Shown here piece by piece: positions 38,311-46,900 of a DNA stretch of 64,000 nucleotides. Below the pieces are notes generated by a model, which was given only the letters and a program-made list of their open reading frames with translations, searched no databases and was not told the origin of the DNA. Numbering within the stretch: the first letter of the stretch is position 1; each line of letters starts with the position of its first letter. The DNA lies in contig OY969556.1 of the NCBI GenBank assembly GCA_963701015.1, positions 2,294,001 through 2,358,000 of the forward strand. Reading direction: 5' to 3'. The position numbers were made by a program, and so were the translations under genes. Origin of the DNA: MFD09286-c1 sp963701015 (lineage in GTDB: Bacteria > Bacteroidota > Bacteroidia > Bacteroidales > DTGW01).

Positions 38311-39117
38311 CTACCAGCTTCCACTTGCTCCTCCCCCACCAAAATCGCCACCACCAAATCCGCCAAAACTGTCGGAACCCGACGAAAAGTTATCCCAATG
38401 TCCTCCTGAAGAATTATTGAACGACGAACCCATAAATGTCCCCATGAGTAACCACCAAGGCAAACTGCTCCCTGAAACTGAATGATGTTCAGCATCATAT
38501 TGTTGCTTACGTGAACCTATTGCAGCAATTATAAATATTATAAAAATAACCAGAAATATAATCAAACCTCCATAACTTCCCTGACGAGCCTTTTTGGGCT
38601 CTGCTTTATATTGCCCTTTGCTTGCAAGCATTATAGCCTTAACACCTGCTTCAATTCCACCATAATAATTGTTTTGCCTGAATTGTGGAATTATTTCATT
38701 TTCAATTATCCTTTTAGACAAAGCATCGGTAACAGTTGCTTCCATTCCATAGCCCGATTGTATTGACACTTGTCCACGTGAATCAGAAGTTTTAGGTTTA
38801 ACCAACAATACAATACCATTGTTTTTACCTTTTTGCCCAACCTGCCAGCTATGACCAATAGTATATGCAAACTGGTTAACATCGTAACCTTTTAAATCGT
38901 TAACAATTACAACTACAATTTGTGTTGAAGTAGAATCGTCAAAAGCCACAAGTTGCGATTCCAATGCCTGTGTTTCGGCAGGTGCAAGCAATCCCGTAAA
39001 ATCATTTACTAGACGCGGAGGATCAGGCCTGACAGGAATATCAGATGTACCGGCAAATAAACCAACCGAAATACCTAGCCAAAGTATTGTAAAAAGTATT
39101 TTTTTTAAAATAAACAT
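38311..39117 (-). CDS. TPM-domain (YgcG-type) membrane protein
   Basis: The protein has 268 residues: an N-terminal signal segment, a TPM domain (about 35-165; VNDFTGLLAPAETQALESQL, IVVVIVNDLKGYDVNQFA, RIIENEIIPQFRQNNYY), one transmembrane helix (about 184-203, GLIIFLVIFIIFIIAAIGS), and a Gly/Ser-rich tail ending GGGDFGGGGASGSW. This is the classic YgcG layout. TPM domains have been linked to photosystem II repair in plants; in bacteria the role is unclear. It lies 20 bp after the second TPM gene and near LemA. LemA and TPM proteins are often found together, which suggests a shared envelope function. Confidence 0.88.
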   Translation of the reverse strand: MFILKKILFTILWLGISVGLFAGTSDIPVRPDPPRLVNDFTGLLAPAETQALESQLVAFDDSTSTQIVVVIVNDLKGYDVNQFAYTIGHSWQVGQKGKNNGIVLLVKPKTSDSRGQVSIQSGYGMEATVTDALSKRIIENEIIPQFRQNNYYGGIEAGVKAIMLASKGQYKAEPKKARQGSYGGLIIFLVIFIIFIIAAIGSRKQQYDAEHHSVSGSSLPWWLLMGTFMGSSFNNSSGGHWDNFSSGSDSFGGFGGGDFGGGGASGSW

Positions 39118-39137
39118 TTTAATTTAATGTTAAGTTT

Positions 39138-39578
39138 TTAATCTTTTCCAAATGAAATATCATCCGGCAACTCATTTATATCACCAACTTCATAAGGATA
39201 ATAAGCTTTAAGCTTTTCACCGGCAAGCATAATTCCATGCACCAAACCTGCTGCAAACTTTCCCTGTACAAAATATTCCTGCATTTTCGATTTGGTTTCT
39301 TCCCAAAAGTTAGCCGGTACTACCCTGTTTATTCCTGCATCGCCAATAATTGAAAACTTTTGGTCATCAATGGCCAAATAAAACAGAACGCCATTGCGTA
39401 AGGCAGTTTTATGCATTTTCAGCTTGGCAAATAAAAATGCCGATCGGTCCAGTACCTCTGTTTTGCATTTCATTTCAATATGAACACGAATTTCACCAGA
39501 AGTATCATGTTCGGCCGATTTAATAGCCTCAACTATTTCCTTTTTTTCAATATCGGTCAGAAAATCGGATGCTTTCAT
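39138..39578 (-). CDS. small TPM-domain protein
   Basis: The protein has 146 residues and no signal peptide. It shows a divergent TPM domain: LTDIEKKEIVEAIKSAEHDT, SGEIRVHIEMKC, RNGVLFYLAIDDQKFSIIGD, and a final YYPYEVGDINELPDDISF. It is the cytosolic or membrane-peripheral companion of the longer TPM protein, with which it is almost certainly co-transcribed (20-bp gap). LemA is encoded upstream on the same strand, but a modular repeat of about 200 bp lies between. Biochemical role unknown. Confidence 0.82.
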   Translation of the reverse strand: MKASDFLTDIEKKEIVEAIKSAEHDTSGEIRVHIEMKCKTEVLDRSAFLFAKLKMHKTALRNGVLFYLAIDDQKFSIIGDAGINRVVPANFWEETKSKMQEYFVQGKFAAGLVHGIMLAGEKLKAYYPYEVGDINELPDDISFGKD

Positions 39579-39610
39579 ATATTATACAATTATACTTTTT
39601 ATATAGAATA

Positions 39611-39817
39611 ATGAACAATGAACAAAGAACAAAGAACAAAGAACAATGAACAAAGAACAAAGAACAAAGAACAAAGAACAAAGAACAAAGTGCAAAGAGT
39701 TTAGAACAAAAAGTTAAGAGTAAAGAACAAAAAATTAAGAGTAAAAAGTTAAGAGTAAAGAGTAAAACCTAAAACTTAATTCCTAATCCCTAAAACCTAA
39801 AGCCTAACACCTAAAAT
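39611..39817 (-). repeat. composite modular intergenic repeat, copy 3 (inverted)
   Basis: On the plus strand it begins with perfect 7-base tandem AAAGAAC units (about 39611-39690), then AAGAGTAAAGAGT words, then CCTAAAAC/CCTAAAGC words. Read on the minus strand the order of the last two classes matches copies 1 and 2. It fills most of the 305-bp gap between the TPM and LemA genes; the rest of the gap shows nothing recognisable. Confidence 0.7.
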
Positions 39818-39883
39818 CATGTTCCATTATTCAATTTATTTCTCCAGAATTTCAATATCCAAATATTTGCTATGAACTTATTA

Positions 39884-40471
39884 TTAAAACTTCACTTCTG
39901 GAGCTTTTTCTGCACCCTGGGTAGCTTCAAAATAAGGTTTTTCTTTAAAACCATACATTTTGGCAAACATTACCTGTGGAAATTTTTGTATGTATGTATT
40001 AAAATCCTGAGTCAAATCGTTAAACTTCATCCGCTCCACAGTTATCCTATTTTCGGTGCCTTCTAATTGTGATTGAAGTTCAAGAAAATTCTGATTGGCT
40101 TTTAAATTGGGATATTGCTCAGCAACGACCAATAATCTTGACAATGAACTTTTCAACCCATCCTGGGCTTGTTGAAATGCTTTCATTGAATTTGCATCTA
40201 ATTTCGAAGCATCAATATTTACTGATGTAGCTTTTGACCTTGCATCAATAACCGCTGTTAAGGTTGATTTCTCAAAATCGGCGTATCCTTTAACGGTATT
40301 AACTAAATTTGGAATAAGATCAGACCGGCGTTGGTAAACGTTTTCAACTTGCGCCCATTGTGCTACAACTGCTTGTTGTTTTTCAACCATGGAGTTATAT
40401 CCGCAGCTCGATAACAAAGGCAAAGCCAATAAATAAAGAAATTTTTGGTATTTTAAAATAAACTTTGTCAT
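39884..40471 (-). CDS. lemA: LemA-family lipoprotein
   Basis: The start is placed at ATG 40471, giving 195 residues with a lipoprotein signal (ALPLLSSCG, Cys23). Longer reading would overlap mnmD and hide the lipobox. The mature part is the alpha-helical LemA domain: VAQWAQVENVYQRRSDLIPNL (shown in part), VKGYADFEKSTL, LLVVAEQYPNLKANQNFL, ENRITVERMKFND. The function of LemA in bacteria is not settled. Its pairing with TPM-domain proteins is widespread. It is divergent from mnmD with 75 bp between start codons. Confidence 0.92.
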   Translation of the reverse strand: MTKFILKYQKFLYLLALPLLSSCGYNSMVEKQQAVVAQWAQVENVYQRRSDLIPNLVNTVKGYADFEKSTLTAVIDARSKATSVNIDASKLDANSMKAFQQAQDGLKSSLSRLLVVAEQYPNLKANQNFLELQSQLEGTENRITVERMKFNDLTQDFNTYIQKFPQVMFAKMYGFKEKPYFEATQGAEKAPEVKF

Positions 40472-40546
40472 ACAATTAAATATTTTGGGTTTATAATTAA
40501 TAGCAAAATTAGTATAATTTTCGCAATCATAATTATACACAATATA

Positions 40547-41215
40547 ATGAAAAGGCAAATAAAGTTAAGCAATGATGGATCGCACACGATATATAACCAA
40601 ACAATTGACGAACATTATCATTCAACCTTTGGGGCTATTACCGAATCGCAACATATTTTTATCCAAAACGGTTTTAATTTTATAAATACAAATCCGGTAA
40701 GAATTCTTGAAATTGGCTTTGGTACCGGGTTAAACGCTTTGCTAACCTTAGAAAATGCAATGTTGCAAAACAGAAGCGTTTATTATGTTGCAATAGAGCT
40801 GTATCCTTTGGAAATTGATGTTATTCAGAATTTAAATTATTGTAAGTTAATTAATCTAAAATTAGAAAATGAATTTTTAGAATTTCATAAAAGAAATTGG
40901 GGAGATACTATTAAACTCAACGAAAATTTTATATTGCATAAGATACTTGGGGATGCAATTAATATTGATTTTCCAGAGAACTTCGATCTAGTTTATTTCG
41001 ATGCTTTTTCACCCGACAAACAGCCTGAATTATGGACAAAAGAATTGTTTCTTAAACTTTTTAAAAGCTTGAATAATAATGGCATTTTAACCACTTATTG
41101 CGCCAAAGGCGAAGTAAAAAGAAATTTAAAAGAAGCTGGTTTTACAATTGAAAGGATTCCCGGCTCTCCCGGGAAAAGACATATGATTAGGGCGATTAAA
41201 GGAGTTGGGAGTTAA
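40547..41215 (+). CDS. mnmD: tRNA 5-methylaminomethyl-2-thiouridine methyltransferase (MnmD)
   Basis: The 222-residue protein matches the stand-alone methyltransferase form of the MnmC N-terminal domain (DUF752). It uses S-adenosylmethionine to finish the mnm5s2U modification at position 34 of certain tRNAs. Visible motifs are HYHSTFGAITESQHIF, the SAM-binding ILEIGFGTGLNALLT (53-67), the catalytic-region LVYFDAFSPDKQPELWT and a C-terminal IPGSPGKRHMIRA. No MnmC oxidase domain is fused. The last codons (GVGS and the TAA) lie in a purine-rich stretch that runs straight into repeat copy 4, so the extreme C-terminus may have been reshaped by the repeat. Confidence 0.93.
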   Translation: MKRQIKLSNDGSHTIYNQTIDEHYHSTFGAITESQHIFIQNGFNFINTNPVRILEIGFGTGLNALLTLENAMLQNRSVYYVAIELYPLEIDVIQNLNYCKLINLKLENEFLEFHKRNWGDTIKLNENFILHKILGDAINIDFPENFDLVYFDAFSPDKQPELWTKELFLKLFKSLNNNGILTTYCAKGEVKRNLKEAGFTIERIPGSPGKRHMIRAIKGVGS

Positions 41216-41385
41216 GAACAAGGAACAAGGAACAAAGAGTAAAAGTTAAGAGTTAAGAACAAAGAATGTAATTTTAAATATTTTAAAGTCTGAAGTCTAA
41301 AAACTAAACCCTAAATTCTAAATTCTACAACCTAATTAACACATTAGCAAATTAGCACATTATTAGATTTGCACATCAACACATT
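41204..41385 (-). repeat. composite modular intergenic repeat, copy 4 (inverted)
   Basis: On the plus strand: GAACAAGGAACAAAGAG and AGAGTTAAG words, then AAACTAAACCCTAAATTC words, then CACATTAGC/ACACATT words. Read on the minus strand this is the same three-part order as copies 1 and 2. It overlaps the end of mnmD by a few codons and fills most of the gap to the TPR gene. Confidence 0.7.
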
Positions 41386-41421
41386 TTTTTAATAAAATTT
41401 TCTAATATTTCTCAAAACGAT

Positions 41422-41429
41422 TACATTTG
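41422..41429 (+). promoter_or_regulatory. -7 promoter box of the TPR gene
   Basis: TACATTTG matches TAnnTTTG and lies 34 nt before the start codon of the TPR gene. The -33 position holds only a T-rich stretch. Confidence 0.5.
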
Positions 41430-41463
41430 CCGATACTTTTTAAAAATCGAAAAATATTCAGAA

Positions 41464-42162
41464 ATGGCAGAAATAAAAAAAGAAACCGCTGAACATACCA
41501 ATATTGAAAATGTAGGTGAAGCCTTAACACGAGCTGAGAGGTTTATTGAAGATAACCAAAAAATACTTACAATAATTGTTGCAGCAATAGTTATTGTGAT
41601 TGGTGCTTATTTTCTTTACAAGAAAGCATATATTGCCCCAATGGACAAAGAAGCACAAACGCAAATGTTTATGGCCGAACAGTATTTCGGAAAAGATTCG
41701 TTCAATATTGCACTCAATGGTGATGGTAACAACTTTGGATTTCTCAAAATAATAGATGATTATGGCCAGACAAAAGCTGCTAATTTAGCTCAATATTATG
41801 CTGGTATAAGCTATTTGCAAATGGGAAATTATCAGCAAGCTATTGATCATTTGAAAAAATTCAGCTCAAGTGATAAATTAGTTTCAAGAATAGCTACCGG
41901 AGCTACTGGTGATGCCTATCTGGAACTCGGAAATAAAGAAAAAGCTTTGGATTATTACTTATCAGCGGCAAATAAGCATAAAAACGAATTTACTACACCT
42001 ATTTATTTAATGAAAGCAGGTGGAGTATGCGAAATGCTTGGCAATTATAAACAGGCACTCGAAGCATACCAGGATATTAAAGATAATTATCCTCTTTCAT
42101 TTGAAGCCAGGCAGATAGATAAATATATATCCCGAGTTAAAACTTTGGGATCTCTTAAATAG
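41464..42162 (+). CDS. membrane-anchored TPR protein
   Basis: The protein has 232 residues: a charged N-terminus, one transmembrane helix (about 34-52, ILTIIVAAIVIVIGAYFLY), then tetratricopeptide repeats in the periplasm (AQYYAGISYLQMGNYQQAI, AYLELGNKEKALDYY, AGGVCEMLGNYKQALEAYQ). The layout resembles YfgM-type proteins. In Bacteroidota a protein of this kind is commonly encoded next to ribH, as here. TPR domains bind other proteins; the partner is unknown. Confidence 0.82.
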   Translation: MAEIKKETAEHTNIENVGEALTRAERFIEDNQKILTIIVAAIVIVIGAYFLYKKAYIAPMDKEAQTQMFMAEQYFGKDSFNIALNGDGNNFGFLKIIDDYGQTKAANLAQYYAGISYLQMGNYQQAIDHLKKFSSSDKLVSRIATGATGDAYLELGNKEKALDYYLSAANKHKNEFTTPIYLMKAGGVCEMLGNYKQALEAYQDIKDNYPLSFEARQIDKYISRVKTLGSLK

Positions 42163-42319
42163 TATTTTGAAAGAAATAAAAGCAGTTGATTAATTCGGAT
42201 ACTACTCCGGATTTAATAATTTAAAGTATTTGAAATTCTTTTCATAGATATAATAGACAAATTGTAAAGTAAAGAATTCTCATTACAAATAAGCTTTAGA
42301 AAAGCAAATAATTAAATTT

Positions 42320-42811
42320 ATGGCAACCAATTTAAGGCCAAAATACGATCAAATACCCTCAGCAAGAAATTATTCTTTTGGAATTGTAGCATCAGAATGG
42401 AATCCCGAAATTACAGAATCATTGCTCGAAGGAGCATACAATACACTCATTTCAAAAGGTGCTCTACCAAATAATATACATGTTAAAAGGGTGCCGGGAA
42501 GTGTTGAACTTACTTTAGGAGCACAATTTTTTGCAGAATATACCAATGTAAATGCAGTTATTTGCCTTGGCAGTGTTATACAGGGAGATACTCCTCACTT
42601 TACCTATGTTTGCCAATCGGTAACACAAGGAATTACAGAAGTAAATATTCAATATAATTTGCCGGTTGTATTTGGAGTACTTACTACCAATACTTATGAA
42701 CAGGCAAAAGAACGTGCCGGAGGGGGATTAGGTAATAAAGGTGAAGAATCGGCAATTGTTGCTATTAAAATGGCAGCATTACAGGAAGAAATGGAAGAAG
42801 CGGCGGAATAA
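42320..42811 (+). CDS. ribH: 6,7-dimethyl-8-ribityllumazine synthase
   Basis: This 163-residue enzyme condenses 5-amino-6-ribitylaminouracil with 3,4-dihydroxy-2-butanone 4-phosphate, the penultimate step of riboflavin synthesis. The sequence shows the substrate loop FGIVASEWNPEI (20-31), the phosphate-binding KRVPGSVELT (56-65), the catalytic-region GDTPHFTYVCQ with His93, and VFGVLTTNTYEQA. The length is normal for the family. No other riboflavin gene is in the window, and I saw no FMN riboswitch upstream. It follows the TPR gene by 157 bp. Confidence 0.96.
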   Translation: MATNLRPKYDQIPSARNYSFGIVASEWNPEITESLLEGAYNTLISKGALPNNIHVKRVPGSVELTLGAQFFAEYTNVNAVICLGSVIQGDTPHFTYVCQSVTQGITEVNIQYNLPVVFGVLTTNTYEQAKERAGGGLGNKGEESAIVAIKMAALQEEMEEAAE

Positions 42812-42861
42812 AAAAAGTTTTTAACTTAGCAGTTATTATTTTCTTCGGAAATTGAAGTTTA

Positions 42862-42869
42862 TAATTTTG
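42862..42869 (+). promoter_or_regulatory. possible -7 box of the FISUMP gene
   Basis: TAATTTTG fits TAnnTTTG, 32 nt before the start codon. No clear -33 partner is visible. Confidence 0.35.
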
Positions 42870-42901
42870 TAATTGAGTAATAACAATTAATACTATTCCA
42901 T

Positions 42902-43615
42902 ATGAAAAAGAAATTCAGGATTTCTATTTTCCAGATATTGGTTACGGCTATTTTATTTTTGATTATTTATAGTTGTAATAAGGACAATAATTCCAGTTCA
43001 GGAAGTAGTATCATCTTTAATCCTACTGTTACTTATAGTACATTTACCGATTCGGAAAAGAATGTTTATAAAGTTGTTACTATTGGAACACAAACATGGA
43101 TGGCTGAAAACCTAAAGGTCACAAAGTTTCGTAATGGCAACCCTATTCCCAATGTTACTGATGGTACAGCCTGGACGTATATTCAAACTGGCGCCTATTG
43201 CGAATATAATAACGATCCTTTGGTTGCTTCAACTTATGGGAAATTATATAATTGGTATGCTGTTACTGACAGCAGAAATCTTGCCCCAATAGGTTGGCAT
43301 GTTGCAACAAAAGCTGATTGGACAACACTTATAAGTTATTTAGGCGGAGACAGCACGGCTGGTGGCCCACTTAAAGAAATTGGAACAACTCATTGGTTCA
43401 GTCCAAATGTCGGGGCAAGCAATAAAAGCGGATTTTCAGCCGTTCCCGGAGGTTACAGATTTCACACCGGTTCATTCCTGTACATTGGTGACTATGGTTA
43501 CTTTTGGACCATTGATGGTTGGCGGTATTATCTAGATTGTTTTAATAATTTTGTTGAAAACAATAGTACAGATAATAAAAATGGTGGTTATTCAGTTCGA
43601 TGTGTAAAAGACTAG
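42902..43615 (+). CDS. FISUMP-domain lipoprotein
   Basis: The protein has 237 residues with a lipoprotein signal (LIIYSCNKD, Cys25) and a Ser/Asn-rich linker. The body is the Fibrobacter succinogenes major paralogous domain: VYKVVTIGTQTWMAENLK, YGKLYNWYAV, LAPIGWHVATKADWTTL, SGFSAVPGGYR and the terminal GYSVRCVKD. These surface proteins are frequent in Fibrobacter and in Bacteroidota; their function is unknown, though several are associated with the outer membrane. It ends in a clear terminator. Confidence 0.9.
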   Translation: MKKKFRISIFQILVTAILFLIIYSCNKDNNSSSGSSIIFNPTVTYSTFTDSEKNVYKVVTIGTQTWMAENLKVTKFRNGNPIPNVTDGTAWTYIQTGAYCEYNNDPLVASTYGKLYNWYAVTDSRNLAPIGWHVATKADWTTLISYLGGDSTAGGPLKEIGTTHWFSPNVGASNKSGFSAVPGGYRFHTGSFLYIGDYGYFWTIDGWRYYLDCFNNFVENNSTDNKNGGYSVRCVKD

Positions 43616-43646
43616 CGTTTTAGAAATTTATTTATAACAATATTTA

Positions 43647-43679
43647 CCTCGACCATTAAAATTTTGGTTGAGGTTTTTT
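43647..43679 (+). terminator. rho-independent terminator after the FISUMP gene
   Basis: CCTCGACCA (43647-43655) pairs with TGGTTGAGG (43665-43673) with one G-T wobble, followed by TTTTTT. Confidence 0.88.
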
Positions 43680-43717
43680 GTGGTTCAATTAATTTCATCA
43701 AACACGAAAATCACAAA

Positions 43718-43755
43718 AGGCATCACAAAGTTCCGCAAAGGACTTTGTGATGCCT
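43718..43755. repeat. perfect 14-bp inverted repeat
   Basis: AGGCATCACAAAGT (43718-43731) and ACTTTGTGATGCCT (43742-43755) are perfect inverted copies with a 10-nt centre that can pair further. No T-run follows in either direction. It lies between the convergent FISUMP gene and the giant FG-GAP gene. The 301-bp gap otherwise holds only the terminator at 43647-43679 and AT-rich sequence. Confidence 0.7.
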
Positions 43756-43916
43756 CAAAATTAATTTAAATTCTTATTAGTCATACTATAATCAATTAGC
43801 TTGATTGATATTTTAAGCTTCATTTACTCCAAGCTCTAAAGTGCGAAAGCTGAAAATAAAACTGTTCCCATTAAGGATTAAAGTAAAAACAGTTTAATTG
43901 TCAAAGTAAAATATAA

Positions 43917-46900
43917 TTACTGTTTAATTAATTTATAATTAAAACTATCAATCTTTAAATTATAAATACCCGGAACAAGTTTTTGTAAATTAATGCGCCC
44001 GTTCATCACTTTACAATTAAGCATTAACCTTCCACTTAAATCAAATATCATAACATTGGCTTTATCGACATTTGCTCCTGTAATGATAATTGCATCATCG
44101 GCAGGGTTTGGGTATATATAATAACCTGCTATTGAAGCATCAATAATACCTGTTGCTGGCGTTATTGTAAGATTGCCATTTGTGTATGTAAAGTTATAGT
44201 TATTATCAACGCCCCCTGAAACTGTAATTGGGTATGTTCCAACAACACTTGAAACATTAGCGTTACAAATAGCTGTAGGTTTAGTATCCAAAATTTCAGC
44301 ACTATCCATATTCACAAAACCTGAATACACAATTATAAATGGTGGATTAGGCTGACCCAGTTTCCTGATAGTATCTTTAACTGAAACAATAAGCATAGCT
44401 TTGTTAACAAGCAAAGCCTGAGAAACCTGAGGAGCAGCATTATATGTTGCATTACCAGCCTGATTTGCATAAATAATAGAGCTACCTGCACCAACTATAT
44501 GGACATGATTTGAAACTATTGTTGCTACAAAAGAATTACTGCTTGTATAGGATACATTAAGTAAACTTGAAGCAATAGCCCCTGGATCAAAATCAGCATT
44601 GCCATAAGTAGGTTGATTTAAAGCATTAAATGTTATGGTTTGATCCTGTAAATAAGTAAATCCGGATAGTGTTTCTGTGCCACCCGGCGATGTAAGGCTA
44701 ACATTTCCGGATGCACCAGAGGCCACTATTGCAGTGATTATTGTATCAGATACTACTTTAAAAGAAGCAGCTGCAGTGCCTCCAAAATAAATTGCAGTTG
44801 TTCCGGTAAATTTAACACCCTTTATAGTTACAGTGGCACCTGAGGAACCTGATGTTGGATAAAATGATGCGATTGTTGCAATAGGTATAAATGTAAATCC
44901 TGACCGTGTTGCCATTCCATTGGGAGTAGTAACGCTTACATTGCCAGATGCACCTGTTGACACTACCGCAGAAATACTTGTAGGCGATAACACATTGAAA
45001 GATGTGGCGGCAGTTCCACCAAAACTGACTAAGGTTGCTTCAGTAAAATCAGTTCCTGAAATTGTAATTGTAGCACCGGCAGAACCTGAAGTTGGTGCGA
45101 ATGAAATAAGTGTGGGAATTTTTGATGTATTTCTAATTACAGAAACAGTATTATCGTTTTCATTAACAATAACCAAATCGGGCTTGCCATCTCCATTTAT
45201 ATCACCTGCAGAAATACTGACAGGATTTGAACCCGTTAAATAATTGTATTTTGTAGCAAATGAAATAGATCCACTTGTGCTGGTATTATTGTATATTGAA
45301 ACATTGTTATCCATACTATTAACTACAGCAAGGTCAAGCTTACCATCCCCATTCATATCGCATATAGAAATGCCAAAAGGGCTATTTCCTGCCGGAAGAT
45401 CAATTTTAGGGTCAAAAGTAATTGTATCACTTGAACTTGTATTATGGAATAATGAAACTACGATATCTACGGAATTAGCGACAACCAAATCTGGCTTGCC
45501 ATCGCCGTCCAAATCGCCAATGGATATACTTTGTGAACCTGAACCTGCATTATAATCGACTTTTGCATTGAATGAAATAGTACCGATTGAACTTGTATTG
45601 CGGAATAATGAAATAGTATTCGATGCCCAATTAGCTATAGCAATATCGAGTTTACCATTCCCATCCAAATTTCCAGTTAAAACACATTTAGGTTGGTTAC
45701 CGGTAGCATAATCAACCTTAGATGCAAATGAGGTTGAGTTAATTGTATTTTTTGTCGTAATATTCCTTAATACTGATATAGAATTAGAAAATTGGTTTGC
45801 AACAACCAGGTCAGGCCATCCATCACCATCCAAATCGCTTATAGTAACACTTACCGGAGTTGAACCAGTTATAAAATCAACTTTATTGGCAAATGAAACA
45901 GAACCACTTGTGCTTGAATTTTTAAATACTGAAACCGTATTGTCTGAAGAATTTGTAACCACTATATCCGGCTTTCCATCGCCATCCAAATCACCAATAG
46001 AAACGCTACTAGGATCAGTCCCGGTTATAAAATTTATTTTAGGAGCAAACAAAACAGTATCATTTGAACTCGTATTACGATATACTGAAACTGTTTTAGA
46101 TCCAGACACAACAATAATATCTGTCATACCATCACCATCTATATCGGCCATATAAACACTATATGGATTTATACCTGATGAATTATCCACTTTGGCAGCA
46201 AAAGATTCATCATTAAATACAGCCCCGCCATTAAAAGTTGTATTAAATGGCGAAGTTGCATATGCACTTAATCCGGTTGTAAGGTTCGTTACTGAGATAG
46301 GTTTAAATGTGGAATTTGTTGGAACAGTAACTATAAGTGATGTAGAAGTTGCCGATGAAACTTTAGCCATTGCGGCACCAAAAAATACTATATTATTGGC
46401 AGCAATTGTATTGAAATTTGTACCTGAAATGGTAACTAAAGTACCTTGAGCGCCTGAGGTTGGCGTAAAAGATGTAATTGTTGGAGGTGGCATAAATGTA
46501 TACCCGACCAAAGTGGCTGTTCCTCCAGGTGTTGTAACACTTACACTTCCGGATGCACCAGTTGCCACAACAGCATTAATACTAGTAGATGAAACGATAG
46601 TAAACGAAGTAGCAGCTTTACCTCCAAAACTAACGGCTGTTGCCCCTGTAAAATTTGTCCCTGTAATAGTAATAACTGTCCCTGTAGAACCGGAGGTAGG
46701 GGTAAATGACGTTATAGTAGGCACTGGGATATATATAAACCCAGCTAAAGATGCTGTCCCTCCTCCAGGAATATAAACACTAACACTACCAGAAGTTCCG
46801 TTACCTATCACAGCGGAAATGATCGTAGGAGAAACAAGTTTAACAGAATTAGCAGCTGTTCCACCAAATTGCACTACAGGGGTAACGTTAAAATTACTGC

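Noticed and set aside
39611..39690. CRISPR-like array of short direct repeats
   Set aside because: The 7-base units are contiguous with no unique spacers, and no cas genes are near.
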